A DNA stretch of 36,789 bases from Acidobacteriaceae bacterium (GTDB lineage: Bacteria; Acidobacteriota; Terriglobia; Terriglobales; Acidobacteriaceae). Below, one piece after another: positions 7,522 through 15,326 of the stretch. The stretch is taken from assembly GCA_013361705.1 (NCBI GenBank), contig JABFXN010000132.1, positions 1-36,789 of the forward strand. Reading direction: 5' to 3'. Every line of letters starts with the position of its first letter. The first letter of the stretch is position 1. The position numbers were made by a program, and so were the translations under genes. The notes under the pieces were generated by a model, which made no database searches, was not told the origin of the DNA, and saw only the letters and a list, made by a program, of their open reading frames with translations.

Positions 7522-8391
7522 CTACATTCCAACCATGATGATCGGTAGTGTCGGAACCTGTGAGCCGCCGCGGTTCTCGACGGTAACCCCGAATGCCTTT
7601 GCATTCACGCCCTTCGGCACCTCCGGCAGCACGATCGCGGCGTTGCCGCGCTCGTCGGGCAGGAAGGTGCCGGCAGGGATCGGCGAGCGGTCTGTCTCCG
7701 ACGGGATGATCCACAGTTCATAGGTCTTGTCCGGCGTTACCGTAGCGATGTTGCTGGCCAGGAAGAGCAGCATACCGCTATCGGGGCGATAGATTACGCG
7801 TCCGGTTGGCGATGGAGCAGTCTCTGCCCGCGTGAGGGTTACACGCTGGGTCGTCTTGTCGGAAAGAGAATCCAGAATCTCTCGTGCCCTGGCCGCATCT
7901 TCTGACAGGCTGGCCATCTGCGCCGCATTCATGCGCAGGCTGCGCTGCAGCTCTTCACGCTGGCGATAGAGGTGGTAGCCGCCAAAGGCCAGTCCGGCCG
8001 CTACAGCCCATCCTGCCCAGCCAAAGATGATGGCGCCGATGCTTGCTTTGCGCGGAGTTTCGTCATACTCGTCGAAGCCGGATGCTCCATAGCCGGCAAA
8101 GGGAACAGAGCCTTCAGCGCCTGTTGGACTCAGTGCCGTTTCAGGCTGGGGCACGACTCGTTTTTCACGGCTGACCTGCGTCATTAGCCGCTGACGCGCC
8201 AGGACAGGAGGCGTCTGCATCTCTGCCGTATGGGCAAAGGCTGCAAGGTCACCCTGGATGGTCGCCAGCTCACGGCGGCATTCCGGACAGTGGCGTACGT
8301 GTGCTTCTACGAGAGCCGTTTCCTCGGGCGTGAGGAACTGCATGGCGTAGAGCGCCAGGTCATCGGCCAATATGTGCTTGGGCTCGATCAT
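7522..8391 (-). CDS. RskA-family anti-sigma factor
   Basis: A 289-aa membrane-bound anti-sigma factor. The N-terminus has the zinc-binding anti-sigma motif ('EAHVRHCPECRRELA', an H-x3-C-x2-C pattern at about 31-38). A single membrane helix follows ('GAIIFGWAGWAVAAGLAFGGYHLY'), then a coiled-coil-like stretch ('REELQRSLRMNAAQMASLSEDAARAREIL') and the periplasmic anti-sigma-K domain ('LLFLASNIATVTPDKTYELWIIPSETDRSPIPAGTFLPDERGNAAIVLPEV'). Its ATG overlaps the sigma gene stop (ATGA), so the two are translated together. Role: holds the ECF sigma factor inactive at the membrane until regulated proteolysis frees it. Confidence 0.92.
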   Translation of the reverse strand: MIEPKHILADDLALYAMQFLTPEETALVEAHVRHCPECRRELATIQGDLAAFAHTAEMQTPPVLARQRLMTQVSREKRVVPQPETALSPTGAEGSVPFAGYGASGFDEYDETPRKASIGAIIFGWAGWAVAAGLAFGGYHLYRQREELQRSLRMNAAQMASLSEDAARAREILDSLSDKTTQRVTLTRAETAPSPTGRVIYRPDSGMLLFLASNIATVTPDKTYELWIIPSETDRSPIPAGTFLPDERGNAAIVLPEVPKGVNAKAFGVTVENRGGSQVPTLPIIMVGM

Positions 8392-8954
8392 GCCTGGAAG
8401 CTCCTGCGCAGCGAGATCAACGCACTGCGGATGCGGGTTTTTACGGTGCCGAGGGGATCTCCCGTCATCTCGGAGATCTCGATATGAGTCAGGCCATCGA
8501 AGAAGGCCATCTCAAGCGTCTTGCGCTGCTCGGCCGGCAGGTTCTGGATCACCGTGCGTGCCTTCTCCATCAGCGCACTTCGTTCCGCCTCATCAGCCAA
8601 GTTGAATCCAGAGGAAAGAATGACGTCTTCGACGGAATCGGTCGGTCGGCGCCGTCGCAACGCGTCGATGGAGCGATTGCGCGCCACCACTGCCAGCCAG
8701 GCGCCAAGGGTGCCTCGTGTCTGCTGAAACCTCTCCGGATTGCGCCATACCTGCATGATCACGTCCTGCAAAACATCCTCGGCGGCGCCGGGATCTCGCA
8801 GAACCCGCAAGGCAACGGAGTAGACAACCCGGGAGTAGCGGTCATAGAGCGATGCCATCGCCTGTTCGTCGCCTGACTGAACAAGGGCGAGCAGGGATGC
8901 ATCATCGCGCATCTGGATTCCGGACTCGCTCTTCACTTCAGGGTCTCGATACAT
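8388..8954 (-). CDS. ECF sigma factor, SigK-like
   Basis: A 188-aa extracytoplasmic-function sigma factor. Region 2 is 'LYDRYSRVVYSVALRVLRDPGAAEDVLQDVIMQVWRNPERF' with the core-binding and -10 helix. Region 4 is 'LPAEQRKTLEMAFFDGLTHIEISEMTGDPLGTVKTRIRSALISLRR', the -35 helix-turn-helix. The RskA partner directly downstream (4-nt ATGA overlap) places it in the SigK/ECF19-like group. Two starts are possible: ATG 8954 (MYRDPEVKSESG) or ATG 8912 (MRDDASLLALV), neither with a strong ribosome-binding site; family alignment favours the shorter form. No stress-effector gene is next to the pair, so its regulon is probably elsewhere. Confidence 0.93.
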   Translation of the reverse strand: MYRDPEVKSESGIQMRDDASLLALVQSGDEQAMASLYDRYSRVVYSVALRVLRDPGAAEDVLQDVIMQVWRNPERFQQTRGTLGAWLAVVARNRSIDALRRRRPTDSVEDVILSSGFNLADEAERSALMEKARTVIQNLPAEQRKTLEMAFFDGLTHIEISEMTGDPLGTVKTRIRSALISLRRSFQA

Positions 8955-9113
8955 GAACGATTCAGCAGCTCTTGCAGATTTACGTGGGTCTACTCAAGGG
9001 TTTCATGCCATGAAAGCACAGCCAGGACGCCGTGTAAGCATGGCACATCCTGCTCATTCTACAGAGATTCCTGTACTACGCGCAGGGGTTGGCTTGAGTG
9101 TACCCTGCCAGAA

Positions 9114-9896
9114 GTGGCAGCCATAGCAAAACTTCGTTTGGACAAACTGCTGATGGAGCGTTCGCTCGCCCCCAGCCGCGAACGCGCGCAGGCCATGATT
9201 ATGGCGGGTCGCGTGCTCGTGAATGAACAGAAGCTTGATAAGCCGGGCGCCTCTGTCGCCATCGACTCCGCGATTCGCATCCTCGGCGATGACCTGCGCT
9301 ATGTCAGTCGCGGCGGCCTGAAGCTCGAACACGCGCTGCAGCAGTGGAAGATCGATCTGAGCGATTTGCTTTGTCTGGATGTCGGTGTTTCCACCGGTGG
9401 GTTTACCGATTGCATGCTGCAGCACGGTGCATCGCGTGTTCTTGGTGTCGATACCGGAGCCGGGCAGATCGCCGAGAAGCTGCGTCAGGACCCACGCGTC
9501 AATCTCCGAGAGCGTACGAATGCGCGGTTGTTGCAGCCGGGCGATCTGCCGGCGGGAATCCGCTTCTTTGCGATGGATGTCTCCTTTATTTCGGCCACGC
9601 TGGTGTTGCCGCCGGTGCTCGGCGCACTACGGGCCGCAGAGGGGAGCGACTGGAACGGAGAGGCTGTGGTTCTGGTGAAACCGCAGTTTGAAGCCGGCAG
9701 GGAGGCTGTCGGCAAAGGTGGCATCGTTCGCGATGAGGTGGCGCAGCGTGGCGCTATCGAGAAAGTGCGGCGATGTCTCGCCGAGCTTGGAGGACGGGAC
9801 ATGGAAGCGATCGATTCTCCTATCCTCGGTGGAGAAGGGAATCGGGAGTTCCTCCTACATGTCATCTTCAGCGCGGCGGAAGGTACACTGAGCTAG
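9114..9896 (+). CDS. tlyA: TlyA-family rRNA 2'-O-ribose methyltransferase
   Basis: A 260-aa protein with an N-terminal S4 RNA-binding domain ('LRLDKLLMERSLAPSRERAQAMIMAGRVLVNEQKLDKPGASV', residues 7-50) and an FtsJ/RrmJ-type methyltransferase domain. The domain has the SAM motif 'LLCLDVGVSTGGFTDCMLQHGASRVLGVDTGAGQI', 'FFAMDVSFISATLVLP' and 'VVLVKPQFEAGREAVGKGGIVRD'. TlyA methylates 16S and/or 23S rRNA with S-adenosylmethionine; it is sometimes annotated as hemolysin. The start is GTG 9114 with no clear ribosome-binding site, and the codon lies in a CTGCCA-GAAG-TGGCAG hairpin (9105-9120). It is followed 1 bp later by nadK, a pairing conserved in many bacteria, so the two form an operon. Confidence 0.93.
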   Translation: MAAIAKLRLDKLLMERSLAPSRERAQAMIMAGRVLVNEQKLDKPGASVAIDSAIRILGDDLRYVSRGGLKLEHALQQWKIDLSDLLCLDVGVSTGGFTDCMLQHGASRVLGVDTGAGQIAEKLRQDPRVNLRERTNARLLQPGDLPAGIRFFAMDVSFISATLVLPPVLGALRAAEGSDWNGEAVVLVKPQFEAGREAVGKGGIVRDEVAQRGAIEKVRRCLAELGGRDMEAIDSPILGGEGNREFLLHVIFSAAEGTLS

Positions 9897-9897
9897 C

Positions 9898-10755
9898 ATG
9901 CGCAGGGTCGCCCTAATTTCGAAACCGCAGAAAGCTGAGTTGGAAACCATCATGCCGGAGCTTGCCTCCTGGCTGAAGTCACGGGGCTATGAACCCATCT
10001 TCGACGAGCAGTCTGCGATCTACGCTCATGCTGGGAGTGGCATGCATCGGGACGAGCTGGCCGCCCTTCAGCCGGAGCTGGTGGTTGTGCTTGGCGGTGA
10101 TGGCACGCTGCTGAGCGCAGCGCGCGCCTTTGCCAAGACAGCAACTCCGATTCTGAGCGTTAACCTGGGCTCCCTGGGATTTCTGACGGAGATTCCCATC
10201 CAGGATCTCTACAAGGCGCTCGAAGCCTGGTGCGTCAATTGTTGCGAGGTCGACCAGCGCAGCATGATGCATGCCGAGCTGTGGAGAGGGGGAAAACCCT
10301 CTCATGAGTTTGAGGCGCTGAACGATGTGGTGATCTCCAAGGGCGCGATTGCCCGCATGGGAGACTTCACCATTACGCTGAACGGGAAGCTGGTGGCGAC
10401 CTTCCGTGCCGACGGAATGATCGTGTCCACTCCGACTGGTTCTACGGCGTACTCACTCGCGGCCAATGGTCCCATCGTCATGCCGGATGTCAATGCCATG
10501 ATCGTCAATGCGATCTGTCCGCATCTTCTGACCATCCGTCCGATCGTGGTGCATGGCGATTCCGAGATTCAGATCAAGGTGGAAGGCATGGCTGATCAGA
10601 CGTTTCTGACCGTCGACGGCCAGGAGGCTGTTGCGATGGAAGTTGGGGATGAACTCCACTGCCGTCGCTCGCAGCATGCTGTCCGGCTGATTCAGCAGTA
10701 CGACACCGGCCTCTTCGATGTCCTTCGCACGAAACTGAAGTGGGGCGTCCGTTAA
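9898..10755 (+). CDS. nadK: NAD kinase
   Basis: A 285-aa ATP-dependent NAD kinase that makes NADP. The catalytic GGDGT is at residues 66-70, followed by 'VNLGSLGFLTEI', the 'ALNDVVISKG' Asn-Asp motif, 'FRADGMIVSTPTGSTAYSLAANGPIV' and 'HLLTIRPIVV'. The length and motif order match the bacterial NadK family. It starts 1 bp after the tlyA stop, in one transcription unit. Its TAA stop overlaps the first two bases of 114-bp repeat copy 2. Confidence 0.96.
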   Translation: MRRVALISKPQKAELETIMPELASWLKSRGYEPIFDEQSAIYAHAGSGMHRDELAALQPELVVVLGGDGTLLSAARAFAKTATPILSVNLGSLGFLTEIPIQDLYKALEAWCVNCCEVDQRSMMHAELWRGGKPSHEFEALNDVVISKGAIARMGDFTITLNGKLVATFRADGMIVSTPTGSTAYSLAANGPIVMPDVNAMIVNAICPHLLTIRPIVVHGDSEIQIKVEGMADQTFLTVDGQEAVAMEVGDELHCRRSQHAVRLIQQYDTGLFDVLRTKLKWGVR

Positions 10756-10867
10756 AGCATTTTCTCTGTAGGTGTAGAGTAGGGCTTCCGCATCTATGGG
10801 CGTTTTCCGCAATGAAAACGCCGCTGCACACCCCTTCCGGGCTACCCAGCAACAGGGAAAATGCTCT
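10754..10867. repeat. 114-bp palindromic dispersed repeat, copy 2
   Basis: The ends are AAAGCATTTTCTCTGT (10754-10769) and ACAGGGAAAATGCTCT (10852-10867), inverted with two mismatches. The internal hairpin is GGCGTTTTC / GAAAACGCC at 10799-10807 / 10814-10822, with the same arms as copy 1. It begins within the nadK stop codon and ends 80 bp before feoA, so it lies in the nadK 3' region and upstream of the feo promoter. Confidence 0.87.
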
Positions 10868-10919
10868 AAAGCACTGAATCTTTCCTTTCGATGAAAACAT
10901 CTGACCATCTGAATTCGGA

Positions 10920-10938
10920 CTAATGTAGACTGAATTAG
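10920..10938. promoter_or_regulatory. DtxR/IdeR-like operator before feoAB
   Basis: CTAATGTAGACTGAATTAG is a 19-bp interrupted dyad (CTAATnnAGnCTnnATTAG). Its length, AGnCT centre and TTAG-like ends match the form of DtxR/IdeR/MntR boxes (consensus TTAGGTTAGNCTAACCTAA, about 10 of 19 positions). It overlaps the feoA ribosome-binding site (AGGTGG), so a metal-loaded repressor bound here would block feo expression. No Fur-type box was seen. Inference from pattern only. Confidence 0.5.
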
Positions 10939-10947
10939 GTGGAAAAG

Positions 10948-11184
10948 ATGTGCCTCAGTGAGATGAAGGTGGGCCAGCACGGTCGTTTGGAGCGGGTCGA
11001 TTTGCCGGAAGAGGTAGGCGATCACCTCGCGCATATGGGTTTCCTGCCTGGGGCCGGCGTCCACGTCCTGAGGCGTGCACCCGGAGGCGACCCCACCGTC
11101 TATCGAGTTGATGGCATTGAGGTTGCATTACGTCGTGAGACTGCCAGCCATCTCTTCATGATCCCCATCGAGAAAGTTCAATGA
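10948..11184 (+). CDS. feoA: Ferrous iron transport protein FeoA
   Basis: A 78-aa SH3-like FeoA protein: 'LSEMKVGQHGRLERVDLPEEVGDHLAHMGFLPGAGVHVLRRAPGGDPTVYRVDGIEVALRRETASHLFM', covering the whole FeoA domain. The ORF track begins at GTG 10939, but that codon lies inside the ribosome-binding site AGGTGG for ATG 10948, which has ideal spacing and is preferred. FeoA is a small cytosolic partner needed for FeoB-dependent Fe(II) uptake. Its stop overlaps the feoB start (ATGA). No feoC is present. Confidence 0.92.
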   Translation: MCLSEMKVGQHGRLERVDLPEEVGDHLAHMGFLPGAGVHVLRRAPGGDPTVYRVDGIEVALRRETASHLFMIPIEKVQ

Positions 11185-13103
11185 GCTCCTGCTGTACCCC
11201 TGCGGAATCGAACTCCGCCGTTCTGACGGCTCCGCCCCAGCCTGCACTGCATAAGGGACAGATCCGGACGATCGCGCTCATCGGCCCCCCGAACTGTGGA
11301 AAATCGACCCTGTTCAATCGCCTGACTGGACTTCGGCAGAAGGTCGGCAACTATCCGGGCGTCACGGTTGAACACCATTCCGGCAGGATGAAGGCCATAG
11401 GCCGCAGCGACCTCACGCTGATCGATCTTCCCGGTATCTACTCGCTCGCCACTTTTTCCGAAGATGCCCGCGTCGCCGTCGATGTGCTGAAGGGCCAGAT
11501 GCCGGGTGTTCCCGCGCCCGATGCCGTACTGCTGGTGCTCGATTCCACCCATATGAACCGGCAGCTTATGCTGGCAGCCCCAATTCTCGCGCTTGGCCTG
11601 CCCACGCTGGTCATTCTGAACATGTCTGACGTGCTTCAGTCGCGTGGCGGCAAGGTGGATGTGCTTGCCATGGCCCGGGAGCTCGGTCATCCCGTCGCAC
11701 TGATCTCCGCCGCGAAGGGAGTCGGGCTGGATCGCATTGCGGACTTCCTGAGTCAGTACGGCAACTTTGAAGTAACCCGGCCCGGCGCTGTGAAGCTGCC
11801 CGTAATCCAGAGCGCTGACAGCTACCGGAACTGGGCCACCCAGGTCAGCTCCCGTACGCACTATCAGCAGCCCAATGCTCCCAAGTGGACGCGTCGCCTG
11901 GACCATGTGCTTTTGCATCGCGTCTGGGGTCCGTTGATCTTTCTTGCGGTCGTGATCGCTGTCTTTCAGGTGGTCTTTGGCGTGGGACAACCGCTAAGCG
12001 ATGGTCTTGGGAACCTGCTGACGGGCCTGGGAGTAAAGGTTGCGGCGCTTCTGCCTGATGGCTGGATGCGCGCGCTTCTGCGCGACGGTCTCTGGAACGG
12101 CGTGCAGTCGGTTCTGGTCTTCCTCCCCCAGATCCTTCTGCTGTTCGCGTTTATCGGCATCCTGGAAGACTCGGGATATCTTGCCCGCGCCGCTCTGATC
12201 GCCGATCGCGTGATGCGTTCTATCGGTCTGAACGGCAAGGCTTTCATTCCGTTGCTCAGCGCCTATGCCTGCGCCGTTCCCGCGATCATGGCCACCCGCA
12301 CGATTGAGAACAAACGCGACCGCTTCGCCACCATCCTGGTTGCCCCGTTCATGACCTGTTCGGCGCGTCTCCCGGTCTACACCCTCATCATCGCGGCCTT
12401 CGTTCCCGATCGTAAGCTGCTGGGAAGTTTCGTCGGCCTGCGGGCCACCGTCATGCTGAGCCTCTATGTGCTCGGTTTCCTCGCGGCGTTGTTTACGGCC
12501 CGTGTACTCAAGTCCTCTTTGCTGAAGGCATCCTCGGCTCCGTTCATCCTGGAGCTGCCGCAGTACCGCTGGCCTACGCTGCAGGGACTTGGCATCCGGC
12601 TCTACGATCGTGCGAAGCTCTTCCTGCGCAAGGCCGGAACCATCATTCTGGGCGTCACCTTCGCTGTGTGGGTTCTCAGTGTTCTGCCGGTACATACCGG
12701 CCAGTTCTCTGCGCTGACGGATTCCGTCATTGGTCATATCGGCCACTGGATCGAGCCTGTCATTCGCCCGCTCGGTTTCAACTGGAAGATCGGTATCGGC
12801 CTACTGAGTTCCATCGTTGCGCGTGAGGTGATTGTCGGTACGCTGGGCACCCTCTACGGTGTCGATCCGGAGACGCATGCCCTTGGCCTGCAGCAGGCGT
12901 TGCGTGGTGATATGACGCTGGGCGGGGCGCTGGCGCTGGTGGTCTTCTTCGCCTTTGCACTGCAGTGCACCTCGACCATCATCATGGTCCGTCGCGAGAC
13001 CAATAGCTGGCGCTGGCCGGCAATTCAATTCACCTACATGACTGTCTTTGCGTATACGGCAGCGCTGCTCACCAACCAGATCGTAAATCTCATCGCTCGT
13101 TAA
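11181..13103 (+). CDS. feoB: Ferrous iron transporter FeoB
   Basis: A 640-aa inner-membrane Fe(II) transporter. The N-terminal G-protein domain has G1 'GPPNCGKST' (35-43), G2/switch 'VGNYPGVTVE', G3 'DLPGIYSL', G4 'NMSD' and G5-like 'SAAKGVGLDRI'. The membrane part has two Gate-type domains ('GVQSVLVFLPQILLLFAFIGILEDSGYLARAALIADRVMRSIGLNGKAFIPLLSAYACAVPAIMATRTIENKRDRFATILVAPFMTCSARLPVYTLI' and the second around 'FLRKAGTIILGVTFAVWVLSVLP', then 'SSIVAREVIVGTLGTLYG'). Conserved Cys residues sit in the first Gate domain. It is shorter than E. coli FeoB (773 aa), mostly in the linker. Translationally coupled to feoA and probably controlled by the palindrome upstream of feoA. Confidence 0.96.
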   Translation: MSSCCTPAESNSAVLTAPPQPALHKGQIRTIALIGPPNCGKSTLFNRLTGLRQKVGNYPGVTVEHHSGRMKAIGRSDLTLIDLPGIYSLATFSEDARVAVDVLKGQMPGVPAPDAVLLVLDSTHMNRQLMLAAPILALGLPTLVILNMSDVLQSRGGKVDVLAMARELGHPVALISAAKGVGLDRIADFLSQYGNFEVTRPGAVKLPVIQSADSYRNWATQVSSRTHYQQPNAPKWTRRLDHVLLHRVWGPLIFLAVVIAVFQVVFGVGQPLSDGLGNLLTGLGVKVAALLPDGWMRALLRDGLWNGVQSVLVFLPQILLLFAFIGILEDSGYLARAALIADRVMRSIGLNGKAFIPLLSAYACAVPAIMATRTIENKRDRFATILVAPFMTCSARLPVYTLIIAAFVPDRKLLGSFVGLRATVMLSLYVLGFLAALFTARVLKSSLLKASSAPFILELPQYRWPTLQGLGIRLYDRAKLFLRKAGTIILGVTFAVWVLSVLPVHTGQFSALTDSVIGHIGHWIEPVIRPLGFNWKIGIGLLSSIVAREVIVGTLGTLYGVDPETHALGLQQALRGDMTLGGALALVVFFAFALQCTSTIIMVRRETNSWRWPAIQFTYMTVFAYTAALLTNQIVNLIAR

Positions 13104-13148
13104 ATTCTTCTGGCTTCGCGACGCTGTTTTGCGGCATCCAAGTGGGCC

Positions 13149-15266
13149 ATGAAGACCATCTTTCGCCCTGCCCCGATTGTTCGCCACGTTGAGCTCGACG
13201 TTAGCCATCTGGACGAGCGTACCCGCAGCCGTAGAGGGCTTTTCACCGAGTGGATTGTCACCAACGGTCTTGGCGGCTATGTTTCTGGTACTGTGGGCGG
13301 CCTGAATACCCGCCGCTATCATGGCTGGTTGATCGCCGCTTTACCTGCTCCGCACGGGCGCACCATGATGCTGAATCATTTGCGCGAGCGCCTGATTGTC
13401 GGTGGGCAAACCTATGTCCTGGCCTGTGATGACCTGATTCATAAGGATACTGGCGACCCCGTCAGCCCGTATCTCTCTGAGTTCCGACTGGAAAATGGAC
13501 TCCCAGTCTGGGTCTTCCGCTGCGGCGGGAATGTGATTGAAAAACGTACCTGCATGGTGCATCTGCAGAACACGGCGTTCATCACCTACACATTGCTGGA
13601 AGGGGAGGGGGGACGCCTGGAGGTGCAGCCGGCGGTGCACGTGCGGTCGCATGATGACTCGCTGGCAGGCCCGCCGGAAGAGCAATATCGCTGGACCGGT
13701 GTGGAAGACGGTTTCGAGCTGCGCGTCAGCGACGACCTCCCCGTACTCAAGCTGGTCTGGAATTGCGACGAGTGCGATTTCCATATGAAGACCCGACGGC
13801 TCGACAACCTGCGTTATCGCATTGAGCAGGCTCGTGGCTATGACTGGGAGGGATCGCTCTGGTCTCCTGGAGGCTTCACGGGAGAGCTGCGCCCCGGAAA
13901 ATCGGCTGCTCTCACAGCATCGACTGAAGATTGGGAGAAGGTTCGGGCTCTCTCTCCCAGTGCGGCCTTTGCCGTGGAACTGGAGCGGAAGCGCCGCCTG
14001 CTGCGGACCGCGCCACCCGAAGCACGGGAGGGGTTTGCAGCAGAGTTGGTGTTTGCGGCCGATCAATTTCTGATCACACCGATGGGGCGCACTGCAGACC
14101 AGATTCGTGCCCATGCCGTGGGAGATGAGATTCGTACCGTGATCGCCGGCTATCACTGGTTTACGGATTGGGGCCGCGACACCATGATTTCGCTGGAGGG
14201 GCTTACCCTTTCAACAGGCCGCTATCGCGAGGCCGAATACATCCTCCGCAGTTTCGGCAACTACATCCACAACGGTCTGATCCCTAATATGTTTCCCGAG
14301 GGGAGAACCAGCGGCTTGTATCACACTGCGGACGCCACACTCTGGTTCTTCCATGCCATCGATCGCTATCTGCAGGTAACCAGTGATTGGGAGACGCTTG
14401 AGTTCCTGCTGCCGAAGATGGTCGATGTTGCCGAGTGGCATCTTCGTGGCACCGACTTCGGCATCCATATCGACCAGAACGACGGTTTGATGGTGCAGGG
14501 ACAGGACGGGTATCAGCTCACATGGATGGATGCCAAGGTTGGCGACTGGGTGGTAACGCCCCGCCGTGGCAAGGCCGTGGAGTTGAATGCACTTTGGTAC
14601 AACGCTCTTCGTCTGCTGGTGGAGTGGTTGGAGGCGCTTGAGGATACCCGAACCGACCGCGCCCGATATCTGCAGTTGGCGGATCAGTGCCGTGACAGTT
14701 TTAACCGTCGCTTCTGGAATGGTGACAAGGGCTGTCTCTTCGATGTGGTGGATAGGTTCGAGGGTGGCGACGATGCGCAGATCCGGCCGAATCAACTGAT
14801 CGCGATCTCGCTCAAGTATCCGGTGCTCGATGAGCCGCGATGGAAGCCCGTCGTCGAGCGCTGCATGCGTGAGCTGCTGACGCCCGTTGGTCTTCGCAGT
14901 CTGGCGCGCGGTGAAAAAGACTATAAGCCTCGTTACGATGGTGATCTGCTGGCTCGGGACGCGGCGTATCACCAGGGAACGGTATGGGGATGGCTGATTG
15001 GGCCGTTTGTGAATGCATGGCTGAAGACCTTTCCCGAGCGGGTGGAGAAGGCACCGGCCTTTCTGCATGGCTTCGACCAGCACCTCCATGAAGATGGCGT
15101 GGGGACCATCAGCGAGATCTTCGATGCCGAAGAACCTTTCACGCCGCGTGGCTGCATGGCTCAGGCATGGAGCGTCGCCGAGGTACTGCGGTGCGAGGTA
15201 ATGTTACGCAGAATGCTTTCGGAAAAAGGCTCGCAGAAAGAGATGGAGAGCGCTGTAAGCCGATGA
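13149..15266 (+). CDS. Archaeal-type glycogen debranching enzyme (amylo-alpha-1,6-glucosidase)
   Basis: A 705-aa enzyme with an N-terminal GDE_N domain ('[41 protein letters not shown]'-like, about 28-65) and a C-terminal (alpha/alpha)6-barrel GDE_C domain. The catalytic region includes '[20 protein letters not shown]' (about 335-355), '[30 protein letters not shown]', '[44 protein letters not shown]' and '[20 protein letters not shown]'. It hydrolyses alpha-1,6 branch points of glycogen or maltodextrin; cytoplasmic. The initiator has only a weak ribosome-binding site. It is convergent with the TreS-like GH13 gene, so alpha-glucan breakdown and trehalose/maltose conversion are grouped here. 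Confidence 0.93.
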   Translation: [705 protein letters not shown]

Positions 15267-15280
15267 CATCGATCTGGTGC

Positions 15281-15301
15281 TCCGGCGTATCCAGCAACAG
15301 G
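15281..15301. repeat. Possible relic of the 114-bp repeat
   Basis: TCCGGCGTATCCAGCAACAGG matches the right inner part of copy 2 (TCCGGGCTACCCAGCAACAGG) at 18 of 21 positions and lies 15 bp after a stop codon, as other copies do. The terminal repeat and the hairpin are not recognisable. It is a decayed end at best. Confidence 0.3.
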
Positions 15302-15326
15302 CTGCGTAGCTTCGATCTCACGGCTG

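Noticed and set aside
7490-7723. Short ORFs and TTCAATGATTGAA palindrome after the propeller terminator
   Set aside because: Overlaps the end of rskA; the palindrome is short, AT-rich and probably chance.
10453-11064. Minus-strand ORFs through repeat copy 2 ('AFSLRKTPIDAEALLYTYREN')
   Set aside because: Product of the 114-bp palindromic repeat and antisense nadK; the same peptide appears at copy 3, so it reflects the repeat, not a protein family.
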